DNA from: VXYL01 sp965243175
GTDB taxonomy: Bacteria; Pseudomonadota; Gammaproteobacteria; Pseudomonadales; Azotimanducaceae
Direction: 5' to 3'
DNA: 64,000 nt
Assembly (NCBI GenBank): GCA_965243175.1
Contig: OZ251532.1
Location: 2,604,001-2,668,000 of the forward strand
Part shown: one piece after another, positions 16,829 to 25,600 of the stretch
Layout of the letters: the number at the start of each line of letters is the position of its first letter
Position numbering within the stretch: the stretch's first letter is position 1
Notes under the pieces: model-generated
What the model saw: the letters and a program-made list of their open reading frames with translations, nothing else
What the model was told of the DNA's origin: nothing
The model's database searches: none
Made by a program: the position numbers and the translations under genes

Positions 16829-19660
16829 ATGACGGCAACCGAACGTCCGCCCCAATCGCAGGAGAACGGGCCATTCCCGACGTTTGACCAGTTCTATCGG
16901 GCGGCAAATGGTCGCGATCCGTTCCCGTGGCAAGCACGCTTGGCGGAAGAGGTCGCACGGACCGAGACGTGGCCGTCGGTCGGCGTGCAGACCGGCCTTG
17001 GCAAGACCGCCTGCCTGGATATCGCCGTGTGGTGGTTGGCCTCGCAAGCCGATCGCCATCCGGCCGAGCGCACGGCGCCGACGCGCATCTGGTGGGTCGT
17101 GAACCGACGCCTGCTGGTGGATTCCACCGCCGAACACGCCGAGCGGCTGGCTTGCCTCCTTGCTGCCGATGGCGAGAGGCAACGTGACGAAGCATCGCAG
17201 GCAGTTGCCGCGGTTGGTGCTCGTTTGCGCTCCCTCTCCGCCACGTCCGCCAAGCCGCTGCAAGTGATCCGTCTGCGTGGCGGCTTGACGTCGCGCACTC
17301 CCACCGACCCGTCCGTGCCAGCGGTCATCCTCTGTACCCTGCCCATGTACGGATCGCGCCTGCTGTTCCGCGGCTACGGCTCGAAGCTGCGGGCCATCGA
17401 CGCGGCGATGGCGGGCGCCGACAGCTTGGTGCTCTTGGACGAGGCCCATCTGGCACCGCATCTCGAGAAGCTGCTGCCGGCTCTGGCCGAATGTACGCCC
17501 GGCGCCCGTTCTCCTCTCGGCGAAGCCCGCCCTCAAGCGCGGCTCGTCTCGCTCACCGCCACCGGCGACAACGCAGATGGCGCAGCGCCGTTCCTGCTCG
17601 ACGCAGACGACGAGGCGAATCCGGTGGTGCGCCAGCGGCTTGACGCCACCAAACCATTGGCGCTGCGGGAGGGTACTGGCGACGGAGCCCGCTGCTTGGC
17701 GGATGCGGCACATGATCTGCTGCGGGAAGCGCCAGCGCCGAGTTCGTGCCTGGTGTTCGCCAACAGGCCGATGACGGCCCGCGCCGTGTTCAATCGCTTG
17801 AAGAAACAGTACGACGGCAAAGCCGACGTCTTGCTGCTGACCGGCCTGATGCGGGAGCGGGAAGCGGAGCGCATACGCCAATGGATTCTCGACCCGGACC
17901 GAGGGATGCCGGCCAACCAAGACGCCGATAAAGCCCGAGACCGTGATCTCATCGTCGTGGCGACCCAGACCTTGGAGGTCGGCGCAGACGTCGATGCGGA
18001 GTATCTGGTCACCGAGAATTGCGGAGTACGCGCACTCACGCAGCGGCTGGGCCGCCTCAATCGGCTCGGCAGACACGCGCACGCGCGGGCCATCTACGCG
18101 CATGTGCCGCCCAAGCCTGCCAAGGGTGCCAAGAAACCAAGCAGCGCCACTTGGCCCATCTACGGCGAAGAGCCAGCGATGGTTTGGCAGCGGCTGCAAG
18201 ACGCTTCGGACGGCGACGGAACCGTGGACTTGACGCCTCGGCAAGTGGCGCGAGTGCTGGGGCCACCCTCGGATCAGCCACCCGGCGCTCCCGAAGTGCT
18301 CCCCGGCCTACTCTGGGAGTGGATCAAGACGACCACGCCGCCAGAAGGCGAAGCGCCAGTGGAACCCTATTTCAGCGGCATCGAGGGGCCGAACTACACG
18401 GTGTCGCTGATCTGGCGAGTCCACGTCCCCGAAGAGGGCGCACGGCTATGGCCACGGGCTACGGACAGCGAAGCGATTGACGTGCCGTTGAGAGAAGTGC
18501 GCGACGCCCTGAAGGAGGAGGAAGTGCAGCGGCTTGCGGTGGACGGCATCACTGTCGAAACGGTGTCCGCCACTCGGCTGCAGCCAGGCAATCGGGTTGT
18601 CTTGTCCGCGCAACGCGGGCTGATGGACGAGTTCGGATGGAATCCAGATGCGAACGAGCCCGTCGTCGATGCCTCCCTCGCTGGTCACGGCCTGCCTTTG
18701 GACAGTCCCACGCTTGAGCACCTGTGCGGGGTGCGTCTCAAACAGCAGATCGCAGCGGCGTTGGGAACTGCGGGCGACGAGGACGAAGATATCGACCCGG
18801 ATGCCCAACAGGAGGCCGCCGGCGAAGTGCTTGAGGCCGTGCGAGCGGCCGAGACACCGGCTGGCTGGGAAGACGCGGAGTGGGCAGCGTTCGTCAACAC
18901 GCTGACTGCGCGAGTGGTGCAAGCTCGTGGAGAAGTGCCTCGGCTGCGGGTCGAGAAGCCCCAGCTGGAACCTCGGAACATCGATCTCGACGAGACCTCC
19001 CTCGTCCTTGGCCCGGAAGCAATCGAGTTGGAGGCGCACGGTGCCGCTGTCGGAGGCCGGGCGCGAACCATCGCGTCCAGCATTGGCTTGCCACCGCACC
19101 TGTGCGAAGTGGTGGAAATCGCTGGCCGCGCCCACGACATCGGCAAGGCCGACCGACGTTTCCAGCGCTGGCTCGATCCCGAAGGAAGGCGGGACGCGCT
19201 CGTCGCCAAGTCCGCCACGCCACGCCATCGATGGGAACAAACCCGCGCTGCTTCGGGCTGGCCCCGGGGCGGGCGGCACGAAGCGCTGTCCGCTTGGCTG
19301 GTGGGGGCGTGGCTCGAACAGATGCCAGCGTGGTGCGAGAGGCTTTCCCAACTCGCCGTAGACGAACGGCAAGCGGCAACGGAACTGCTGCTGCACCTCG
19401 TGATCAGCCACCACGGCAAGGGCCGGCCCCTCGTTCGGCCAGTCGAGGACGACACGCTGACGGATGTCTGCGGCGTGGTGGAAGGCGTGGCAGTGCGGAC
19501 TTCGGCCAACCTCTCCCGCGTCGATTGGAACCAGCCAGCTCGCTTCAAGCGCCTCAACGACCGCTTCGGCCCGTGGGGATTGGCTTTGCTGGAGGCCATA
19601 CTGATTCGCGCCGACCACGCCGTGTCCGCAGGTACGAACGTCGATTGGGACCCGCTATGA
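16829..19660 (+). CDS. cas3: Type I-G Cas3 helicase with C-terminal HD nuclease domain
   Basis: 943 residues. The SF2 helicase comes first: Walker A QTGLGKTA at 54-61, DEAH near residue 204, SLTATG (motif III), VVATQTLEVGADVD (motif V) and QRLGRLNRLGR (motif VI). The HD nuclease is at the C-terminus, with the paired His-Asp in GRAHDIGKADRRF near residue 768 and a later conserved His region at ISHHGKGRP. In most type I systems HD is N-terminal; HD at the C-terminus is characteristic of type I-G Cas3. It unwinds and degrades target DNA after Cascade binding. Its stop overlaps the next gene by ATGA. Confidence 0.9.
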   Translation: MTATERPPQSQENGPFPTFDQFYRAANGRDPFPWQARLAEEVARTETWPSVGVQTGLGKTACLDIAVWWLASQADRHPAERTAPTRIWWVVNRRLLVDSTAEHAERLACLLAADGERQRDEASQAVAAVGARLRSLSATSAKPLQVIRLRGGLTSRTPTDPSVPAVILCTLPMYGSRLLFRGYGSKLRAIDAAMAGADSLVLLDEAHLAPHLEKLLPALAECTPGARSPLGEARPQARLVSLTATGDNADGAAPFLLDADDEANPVVRQRLDATKPLALREGTGDGARCLADAAHDLLREAPAPSSCLVFANRPMTARAVFNRLKKQYDGKADVLLLTGLMREREAERIRQWILDPDRGMPANQDADKARDRDLIVVATQTLEVGADVDAEYLVTENCGVRALTQRLGRLNRLGRHAHARAIYAHVPPKPAKGAKKPSSATWPIYGEEPAMVWQRLQDASDGDGTVDLTPRQVARVLGPPSDQPPGAPEVLPGLLWEWIKTTTPPEGEAPVEPYFSGIEGPNYTVSLIWRVHVPEEGARLWPRATDSEAIDVPLREVRDALKEEEVQRLAVDGITVETVSATRLQPGNRVVLSAQRGLMDEFGWNPDANEPVVDASLAGHGLPLDSPTLEHLCGVRLKQQIAAALGTAGDEDEDIDPDAQQEAAGEVLEAVRAAETPAGWEDAEWAAFVNTLTARVVQARGEVPRLRVEKPQLEPRNIDLDETSLVLGPEAIELEAHGAAVGGRARTIASSIGLPPHLCEVVEIAGRAHDIGKADRRFQRWLDPEGRRDALVAKSATPRHRWEQTRAASGWPRGGRHEALSAWLVGAWLEQMPAWCERLSQLAVDERQAATELLLHLVISHHGKGRPLVRPVEDDTLTDVCGVVEGVAVRTSANLSRVDWNQPARFKRLNDRFGPWGLALLEAILIRADHAVSAGTNVDWDPL

Positions 19661-20574
19661 GCAACAGCTTGGACTGTCCCGGATTGCGCGCCGACTCCGT
19701 GCTCGCTTGGCTCGCCGCTGTGGGCGCCATGGTGCTCGACCACCGCCTGCGGCTGCACTGGACGACGGACGCCACGCCGCTCGCGGTCTTGTCGTCCGAC
19801 GACGTACCGCCACTCGATGCGCTTCTCGATGCTTGGCCGGACAGCGCGTTGCTGGACGACATGCCGATTGCCAAACGCTGGCGGCAGGCCGACGCCATCG
19901 AACGCAAGGTGTCGGCGGATTCGTTCCGGGAACGTGCCCGATTGGCCCGAGAGCACCCCCACGCGTGGACGCTCTCTTCGACAATGACGGACCTGTCGAT
20001 CAGTGACCGTGGCGAGGTGGCACACGGGCCTTTCGATCCATCCGGCCCAGGAACGATCAAGTGGCTGCACCATCGGCTGCTCAAGCTGCACAAGACGTTG
20101 GAACCTTCGACCGATCGGCTTCGAGATTCCCTGCTCGGTCGAGCGGCTCGTGTGCAAGACAACGGCCTTGGTTTCGACCATGCCAGATTGGGCTCGCTGG
20201 CCGACAAGACGGAGAAGTGGACCGATCCGGTAGTCGAGACTCTTGCTTTCTTCGGACTTGCTCTGTTGCCGGTACGCGACGACGGGGTTGATGAGCGACT
20301 AGAGCGGCGACCCCGGAGGGACAGGCAGAGGCAACGAGGCTGGCGGCTGTTCGACGACAATGGCACAACCGCCCGGCACTTTGCCTGGCCTGCTTGGCAT
20401 CAGCCGTTGAACAGCGCGGGAATCGACGCACTGCTGGATGCGTGGCATCCGAACAGGCGGGGCAGAAGGGCTGGCTGGAAGTTGCTGGGAGTTCACGCGG
20501 CGTGGCGGAGCGTGGCCTACAGAGCCCAGAGTAGCAGCGACGCGACCAAAGCCTACGGCTCCGAGCGCCTGTGA
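19657..20574 (+). CDS. Cas-operon protein, candidate Cas8/Csb3-like subunit of type I-G
   Basis: 305 residues, start ATG 19657 inside the cas3 stop (ATGA), end coupled to cas4 (GTGA). The N-terminus LDCPGLRADSVLAWLAAVGAM resembles the opening helix of Cas8/Csx17-type proteins, then come two segments rich in Trp/His/Arg (IKWLHHRLLKLHKTL; GWRLFDDN). No nuclease motif is visible. Its place in the operon means it is a part of the type I-G machinery; the large-subunit or PAM-recognition role is inference because type I-G needs such a protein and no other candidate is present. The length, about 300, fits Csb3 or Cas8u2-type proteins better than the long Csx17. Confidence 0.65.
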   Translation: MSNSLDCPGLRADSVLAWLAAVGAMVLDHRLRLHWTTDATPLAVLSSDDVPPLDALLDAWPDSALLDDMPIAKRWRQADAIERKVSADSFRERARLAREHPHAWTLSSTMTDLSISDRGEVAHGPFDPSGPGTIKWLHHRLLKLHKTLEPSTDRLRDSLLGRAARVQDNGLGFDHARLGSLADKTEKWTDPVVETLAFFGLALLPVRDDGVDERLERRPRRDRQRQRGWRLFDDNGTTARHFAWPAWHQPLNSAGIDALLDAWHPNRRGRRAGWKLLGVHAAWRSVAYRAQSSSDATKAYGSERL

Positions 20575-21188
20575 GCACCGAGCCGATCGTCCCCATTTCC
20601 GCCCTCGAACACTTCGCGTACTGCGCGCGGCAATGCGCCCTCATCCACTGCGATGGCGTGTGGAGCGACAACGCCCACACGGTGCGGGGTGCCCATGCGC
20701 ATCGCCGCGTGGACAGCGGCCGCCATCGGCAGGAACGCGGGCGCAGGGTGCTGCGGGCCATCCCGTTGTGGTCCGAGGCGTTGGGTCTCTCCGGTCGTGC
20801 GGACGCCGTGGAACTCAAGGACGGCGAAGTGCGCCCGGTGGAATACAAGGCGGGAACCCGACACGGCATCGCCGCCGACATGCAAGTATGCGCGCAAGCG
20901 CTGTGCTTGGAAGAAATGCTGGAGGTGGAGATTCCGTATGGCCACGTCTGGTATGGCGGCCCAAGGCGGCGGCTGCGCGTGGACTTCACGCTGGCGTTGC
21001 GGGATCAAGTGTGCGCCGCGATTGGGGCAATCCGTGAACAGCTGCTGGCCGGCGATCTTCCCGCGGCACCGAACGACGAGCGCTGCAAGGAGTGCCAACT
21101 CCGCAGCCACTGCCTCCCGGAGCTCGCGAGCGCACCGAGAAGAGTGAGGAGATACGTGTCCGACTTGGTGTTCCAGTGCGCCATCTGA
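20571..21188 (+). CDS. cas4: Cas4 RecB-family nuclease with iron-sulfur cluster
   Basis: 205 residues from GTG 20571, which overlaps the preceding stop. Four cysteines fit the Cas4 cluster: Cys18 in FAYCARQC and Cys172, 175 and 181 in RCKECQLRSHC. RecB-type nuclease residues are in LSGRADAVE (Asp78) and VEYKAG (Glu91, Lys93). Cas4 trims prespacers and selects PAMs with Cas1-Cas2. In many type I-G loci cas4 is fused to cas1; here they are separate genes whose ends overlap by 13 bases in different frames. Confidence 0.88.
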   Translation: MSTEPIVPISALEHFAYCARQCALIHCDGVWSDNAHTVRGAHAHRRVDSGRHRQERGRRVLRAIPLWSEALGLSGRADAVELKDGEVRPVEYKAGTRHGIAADMQVCAQALCLEEMLEVEIPYGHVWYGGPRRRLRVDFTLALRDQVCAAIGAIREQLLAGDLPAAPNDERCKECQLRSHCLPELASAPRRVRRYVSDLVFQCAI

Positions 21189-22192
21189 GCACCGCGTACG
21201 TTCGCAATCACCGCGCTCGCGTACAGCATCGACGGGGAGCGCTGATCGTCACTTCGCCGGAGGGGAGCCAGCGAATCCCCTTGGAGGCGGTTGATGCGCT
21301 CATCGTGTTGGGCGGTGCGCAACTCACCACGCAAGCGCTGGACGCCTGCGTTCGCCGCGGCGTGCGCGTGGCGGCGCTCGGCATGAGCGGTGCGCTTCGC
21401 TTCGCCGTAAGCGGCCCGACGAACGGCAACGTGCATTTGCGAATCGCGCTCTTTCGCGCAGCGCTGGACGACGCCCATGCGCTCGCGCTGGCCAAGGCGA
21501 CCGTGGCAGCGAAGCTCCAGAACAGCCGGACGGTGGTTCGTCGATGGTCTCGGGATGCGAAGGACCCGGAAGTGGGCGAGCAGCTGGCAACCCGCAGCGA
21601 AGCCATCCGAGAGCGCATCGCGAGGCTTCCCGCCGTCGACACCTCGGATCAAGTGCGAGGCATCGAAGGCGATGCCGCCCGAATCTACTTCCGCGCGCTT
21701 GCCAAGGCTGTCGCCAGCTGCGAGCTTGGTTTCTCCGCGAGAACCCGCCGGCCGCCTCGAGATCCCGTCAATGCCCTGCTCGGCTTCTGCTACGGATTGC
21801 TGGTGACGGAGTGCGTGGGCGCCTTGGAGAGCGTGGGGTTGGACTATCAGATGGGCTTCTTCCATCGTCCACGATCGGGACGCCCCTCCTTGGCTCTTGA
21901 CCTTGCCGAAGAGTTGCGGGCGCTCACCGACCGCTTCGTGGTCTCGTTCGTTCGGCGCCGTCAGATCGGCACGGACGGCTTCGTCCACATGCCAGGTGGT
22001 GCCGTCTACTTGAGCGACGAAGGGCGGACGACGTTGATCAAGGCATGGGAAGAGCACAAGGAGGTTGAAATCCAACACCAGCTCCTTCGCCGACCAGTGG
22101 GCCGCTGGGCGCTGCCATCGGTTCAAGCAACGCTCCTAGCCCGCCACCTGCGCGGCGACCTGCCCGACTACGCGCCATTCGTGCTGCCGTGA
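21176..22192 (+). CDS. cas1: Cas1 integrase
   Basis: 338 residues if GTG 21176 is the start, giving the usual Cas1 opening (RHLSTAYVRN, then ALIVTSPEGSQRIPLEAVDALIV). Catalytic metal ligands are Glu164 in GIEGDAARIYF, His230 in GFFHRPRSG and Glu245 in LALDLAEELR. It inserts new spacers together with Cas2. The frame is open further upstream (ATG 21092) but that stretch duplicates the 3' end of cas4 and adds a low-complexity sequence, so I reject it. Overlap with cas4 implies coupled translation. Cas2 starts four bases after the stop. Confidence 0.9.
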   Translation: MRHLSTAYVRNHRARVQHRRGALIVTSPEGSQRIPLEAVDALIVLGGAQLTTQALDACVRRGVRVAALGMSGALRFAVSGPTNGNVHLRIALFRAALDDAHALALAKATVAAKLQNSRTVVRRWSRDAKDPEVGEQLATRSEAIRERIARLPAVDTSDQVRGIEGDAARIYFRALAKAVASCELGFSARTRRPPRDPVNALLGFCYGLLVTECVGALESVGLDYQMGFFHRPRSGRPSLALDLAEELRALTDRFVVSFVRRRQIGTDGFVHMPGGAVYLSDEGRTTLIKAWEEHKEVEIQHQLLRRPVGRWALPSVQATLLARHLRGDLPDYAPFVLP

Positions 22193-22196
22193 CGCC

Positions 22197-22487
22197 GTGG
22201 ACGTTCTCATCACCTACGACATTGCGGACACCCAAGGCGAGGGCGCGTCTCGGCTGCGCCGCATCGCCGACATCTGCGGAAAGTACGGCCAGCGGGTGCA
22301 GTTCTCGGTCTTCGAGTGCCGGCTCTCCCAGGTGCGCTTGGCCCGCTTGATCGCGGAAGTGGAAGACGCGATGGACAACGGCCGAGACTCCGTATTCGTG
22401 TACCGCTTCCCCGGCGAAATCGCCAACTCCACCCTGCGTCTCGGCCGACAACCCGCCCGCGAACTGGGCCAGCCGTGGGTGCTCTGA
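22197..22487 (+). CDS. cas2: Cas2 adaptation protein
   Basis: 96 residues from GTG 22197. DVLITYDIADTQGEGASRLRR carries the conserved Asp after the first beta strand; GKYGQRVQFSVFEC is the second typical segment. It is the dimeric core of the Cas1-Cas2 spacer-integration complex. It is the last cas gene, 163 bases before the first repeat. Confidence 0.92.
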   Translation: MDVLITYDIADTQGEGASRLRRIADICGKYGQRVQFSVFECRLSQVRLARLIAEVEDAMDNGRDSVFVYRFPGEIANSTLRLGRQPARELGQPWVL

Positions 22488-22650
22488 CCAAGCCTGCGAA
22501 CCCCCGGTGATTCCATGCAATTTGAGGCAGTTCTGCGATCTCAGGGGTGTTTCCGATGACCACAAAGCGCCAAGGATGCAATGATCACCTCGTTTCGCCC
22601 CAAACTGCCACCCGAATAGAGCACCCTTGCCACCGTCTGGCAGAATAGCT
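22488..22650 (+). promoter_or_regulatory. CRISPR leader
   Basis: 163 bases between the cas2 stop and the first repeat, without a gene and clearly poorer in GC than its surroundings. It lies on the side of the intact repeats, opposite the decayed end, as expected of the leader from which the array is transcribed and into which new spacers are added. CAGAAT at 22641-22646 close to the first repeat could be a -10 element; TGCAAT occurs twice in the leader. No terminator seen. Confidence 0.65.
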
Positions 22651-25600
22651 GTGTCGCCGGGATTAACCTCTCGGCCTTCGTTGAGCGCCCGCGGATCTGG
22701 ATGAGGGCGACCCGTGGACTCTGGTGTCGCCGGGATTAACCTCTCGGCCTTCGTTGAGCGGAGACGATGCTGCTGGCGTTCATCGCGGCGCTCGCATGTG
22801 TCGCCGGGATTAACCTCTCGGCCTTCGTTGAGCGACCGCTTCGACGCAGCGGCGAAGCTCCGGCGTGTCGGTGTCGCCGGGATTAACCTCTCGGCCTTCG
22901 TTGAGCGACGTCCATCAAGGAGTGCCGATGCACCGCCAGCATGCGTGTCGCCGGGATTAACCTCTCGGCCTTCGTTGAGCGGCTTGTCGCCGCGATGTCG
23001 CTATACGAGTCCCTCCAGTGTCGCCGGGATTAACCTCTCGGCCTTCGTTGAGCGCCGGGGATCGAATTCGTGCGCGGCGACGTGACCGGGACGTGTCGCC
23101 GGGATTAACCTCTCGGCCTTCGTTGAGCGAGCGGCGTGCTGGCGGAGATGGACACGCTCATCGACGTGTCGCCGGGATTAACCTCTCGGCCTTCGTTGAG
23201 CGGCGGCCTCGTCGGCGTTGCGGGCGATCGGCTCGCGAGTGTCGCCGGGATTAACCTCTCGGCCTTCGTTGAGCGCTGGAGCCGTTCGCGGGCTCCCTGG
23301 CAGTCCTGCTGGTGTGTCGCCGGGATTAACCTCTCGGCCTTCGTTGAGCGTTTGATTCGTGGTGGCCAACGTGCCGTCTGCCGCCGGGTGTCGCCGGGAT
23401 TAACCTCTCGGCCTTCGTTGAGCGCCAAACGGCGCCAATGTACCCTGATGGCGTCAAACAGGTGTCGCCGGGATTAACCTCTCGGCCTTCGTTGAGCGGC
23501 GTCTGCGGCGCGATGCTCTCCGTGATGCCCTCGTGTCGCCGGGATTAACCTCTCGGCCTTCGTTGAGCGGTCCCGAGACAACATGGACGCCTTCCGTTCC
23601 GCCGCCCGTGTCGCCGGGATTAACCTCTCGGCCTTCGTTGAGCGGCCGACCGGCAAGCCGCCCAACGCGACCAAGATTCAGGGTGTCGCCGGGATTAACC
23701 TCTCGGCCTTCGTTGAGCGATCGCCCGGCGGGTGATCATGGGGGCTTCGAGGAGCGTGTCGCCGGGATTAACCTCTCGGCCTTCGTTGAGCGCAGCGCAT
23801 CGTCGAAGGCATGACGGAGGATGGGCGGGTGTCGCCGGGATTAACCTCTCGGCCTTCGTTGAGCGCATGTTGTCCGGGCCGCGGACAACGCGGATGTAGG
23901 CGGTGTCGCCGGGATTAACCTCTCGGCCTTCGTTGAGCGGTCCAAGGCGACATGATGACGTTGCCGCTTGATGGGTGTCGCCGGGATTAACCTCTCGGCC
24001 TTCGTTGAGCGAACCAACAGCAGCAGCGGATTCATGGCCTGTATGGAGTGTCGCCGGGATTAACCTCTCGGCCTTCGTTGAGCGCTGCGGATGGGCGCGC
24101 GGTACTTCGCCTCGCCGTCGAGTGTCGCCGGGATTAACCTCTCGGCCTTCGTTGAGCGACCGCCCACAGGTCGGGATCGAGGATGAGCTGGTCGGGTGTC
24201 GCCGGTATTAACCTCTCGGCCTTCGTTGAGCGGCGGACACGGACTCGGTCTTCCTGCCACGCGGCGCTGGTGTCGCCGGGATTAACCTCTCGGCCTTCGT
24301 TGAGCGGCCGCCTATCTCGCTTGCCACGCGGAACACGCCGACGTGTCGCCGGGATTAACCTCTCGGCCTTCGTTGAGCGGCCTTATGGTGCGGTCGCATA
24401 GTCTCTCGCCCACTGCGCGTGTCGCCGGGATTAACCTCTCGGCCTTCGTTGAGCGGAGCACACCGTACAAGTCCGGCCTCATCTCCTGTCGCGTGTCGCC
24501 GGGATTAACCTCTCGGCCTTCGTTGAGCGACGAGCACGGGCGGTCTGCTGTTGCGGTGCTGCGAGGTGTCGCCGGGATTAACCTCTCGGCCTTCGTTGAG
24601 CGCGGCTGCCGCTCGCCAGCGGCCGGGAGATCGTCGCGAGTGTCGCCGGGATTAACCTCTCGGCCTTCGTTGAGCGGAGAAAGAGCGCATGGGGGGCGTG
24701 GAGCGCCCCTGGCGGTGTCGCCGGGATTAACCTCTCGGCCTTCGTTGAGCGCGCGGCAGTCCGTGAAGCAGCACGAGGATCGAGATGCGGGTGTCGCCGG
24801 GATTAACCTCTCGGCCTTCGTTGAGCGGGCCTCTGGCAGATGGCGTACGGTTCCGTCGCGCCGGTGTCGCCGGGATTAACCTCTCGGCCTTCGTTGAGCG
24901 ACTCCCTCCCAACGTCGTCGAGGTGGCGACGAAACGGTGTCGCCGGGATTAACCTCTCGGCCTTCGTTGAGCGACCCAATCGCGCTGCGGCCCAACGCCC
25001 CTGTGCCGGGTGTCGCCGGGATTAACCTCTCGGCCTTCGTTGAGCGCTCGACGGCCCCCCGCCGCACAAAGAGCACACCAGGTGTCGCCGGGATTAACCT
25101 CTCGGCCTTCGTTGAGCGATCACCCTCACGGTGCGTCGCGGCGGCCAGTCGGCTAGTGTCGCCGGGATTAACCTCTCGGCCTTCGTTGAGCGTCGGACGG
25201 CGACGGCGGCACCGTGGACCGCGGCGCGAGGTGTCGCCGGGATTAACCTCTCGGCCTTCGTTGAGCGGACTACACGACGGCCTGCCCGCCACCGGGCTAC
25301 GATGGGTGTCGCCGGGATTAACCTCTCGGCCTTCGTTGAGCGATGGCGGGCTTCTTCGCGAGCGTCGGGGCCAGAGGGGTGTCGCCGGGATTAACCTCTC
25401 GGCCTTCGTTGAGCGTCGTTCAGCGGGCAATATGCCGCTTGGTTCGGCACGTGTCGCCGGGATTAACCTCTCGGCCTTCGTTGAGCGTCCGCCACGTCCT
25501 CGTACACCCCGGCGCGCGCGACCAGTGTCGCCGGGATTAACCTCTCGGCCTTCGTTGAGCGGTCACTGTCACCCGCGCCCCGAACAGCACCCTTGCGGGT

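Noticed and set aside
21092..21175. Upstream ATG for cas1
   Set aside because: It lies inside the cas4 coding sequence and adds a Pro/Arg/Glu stretch absent from Cas1 proteins; GTG 21176 gives the family start.
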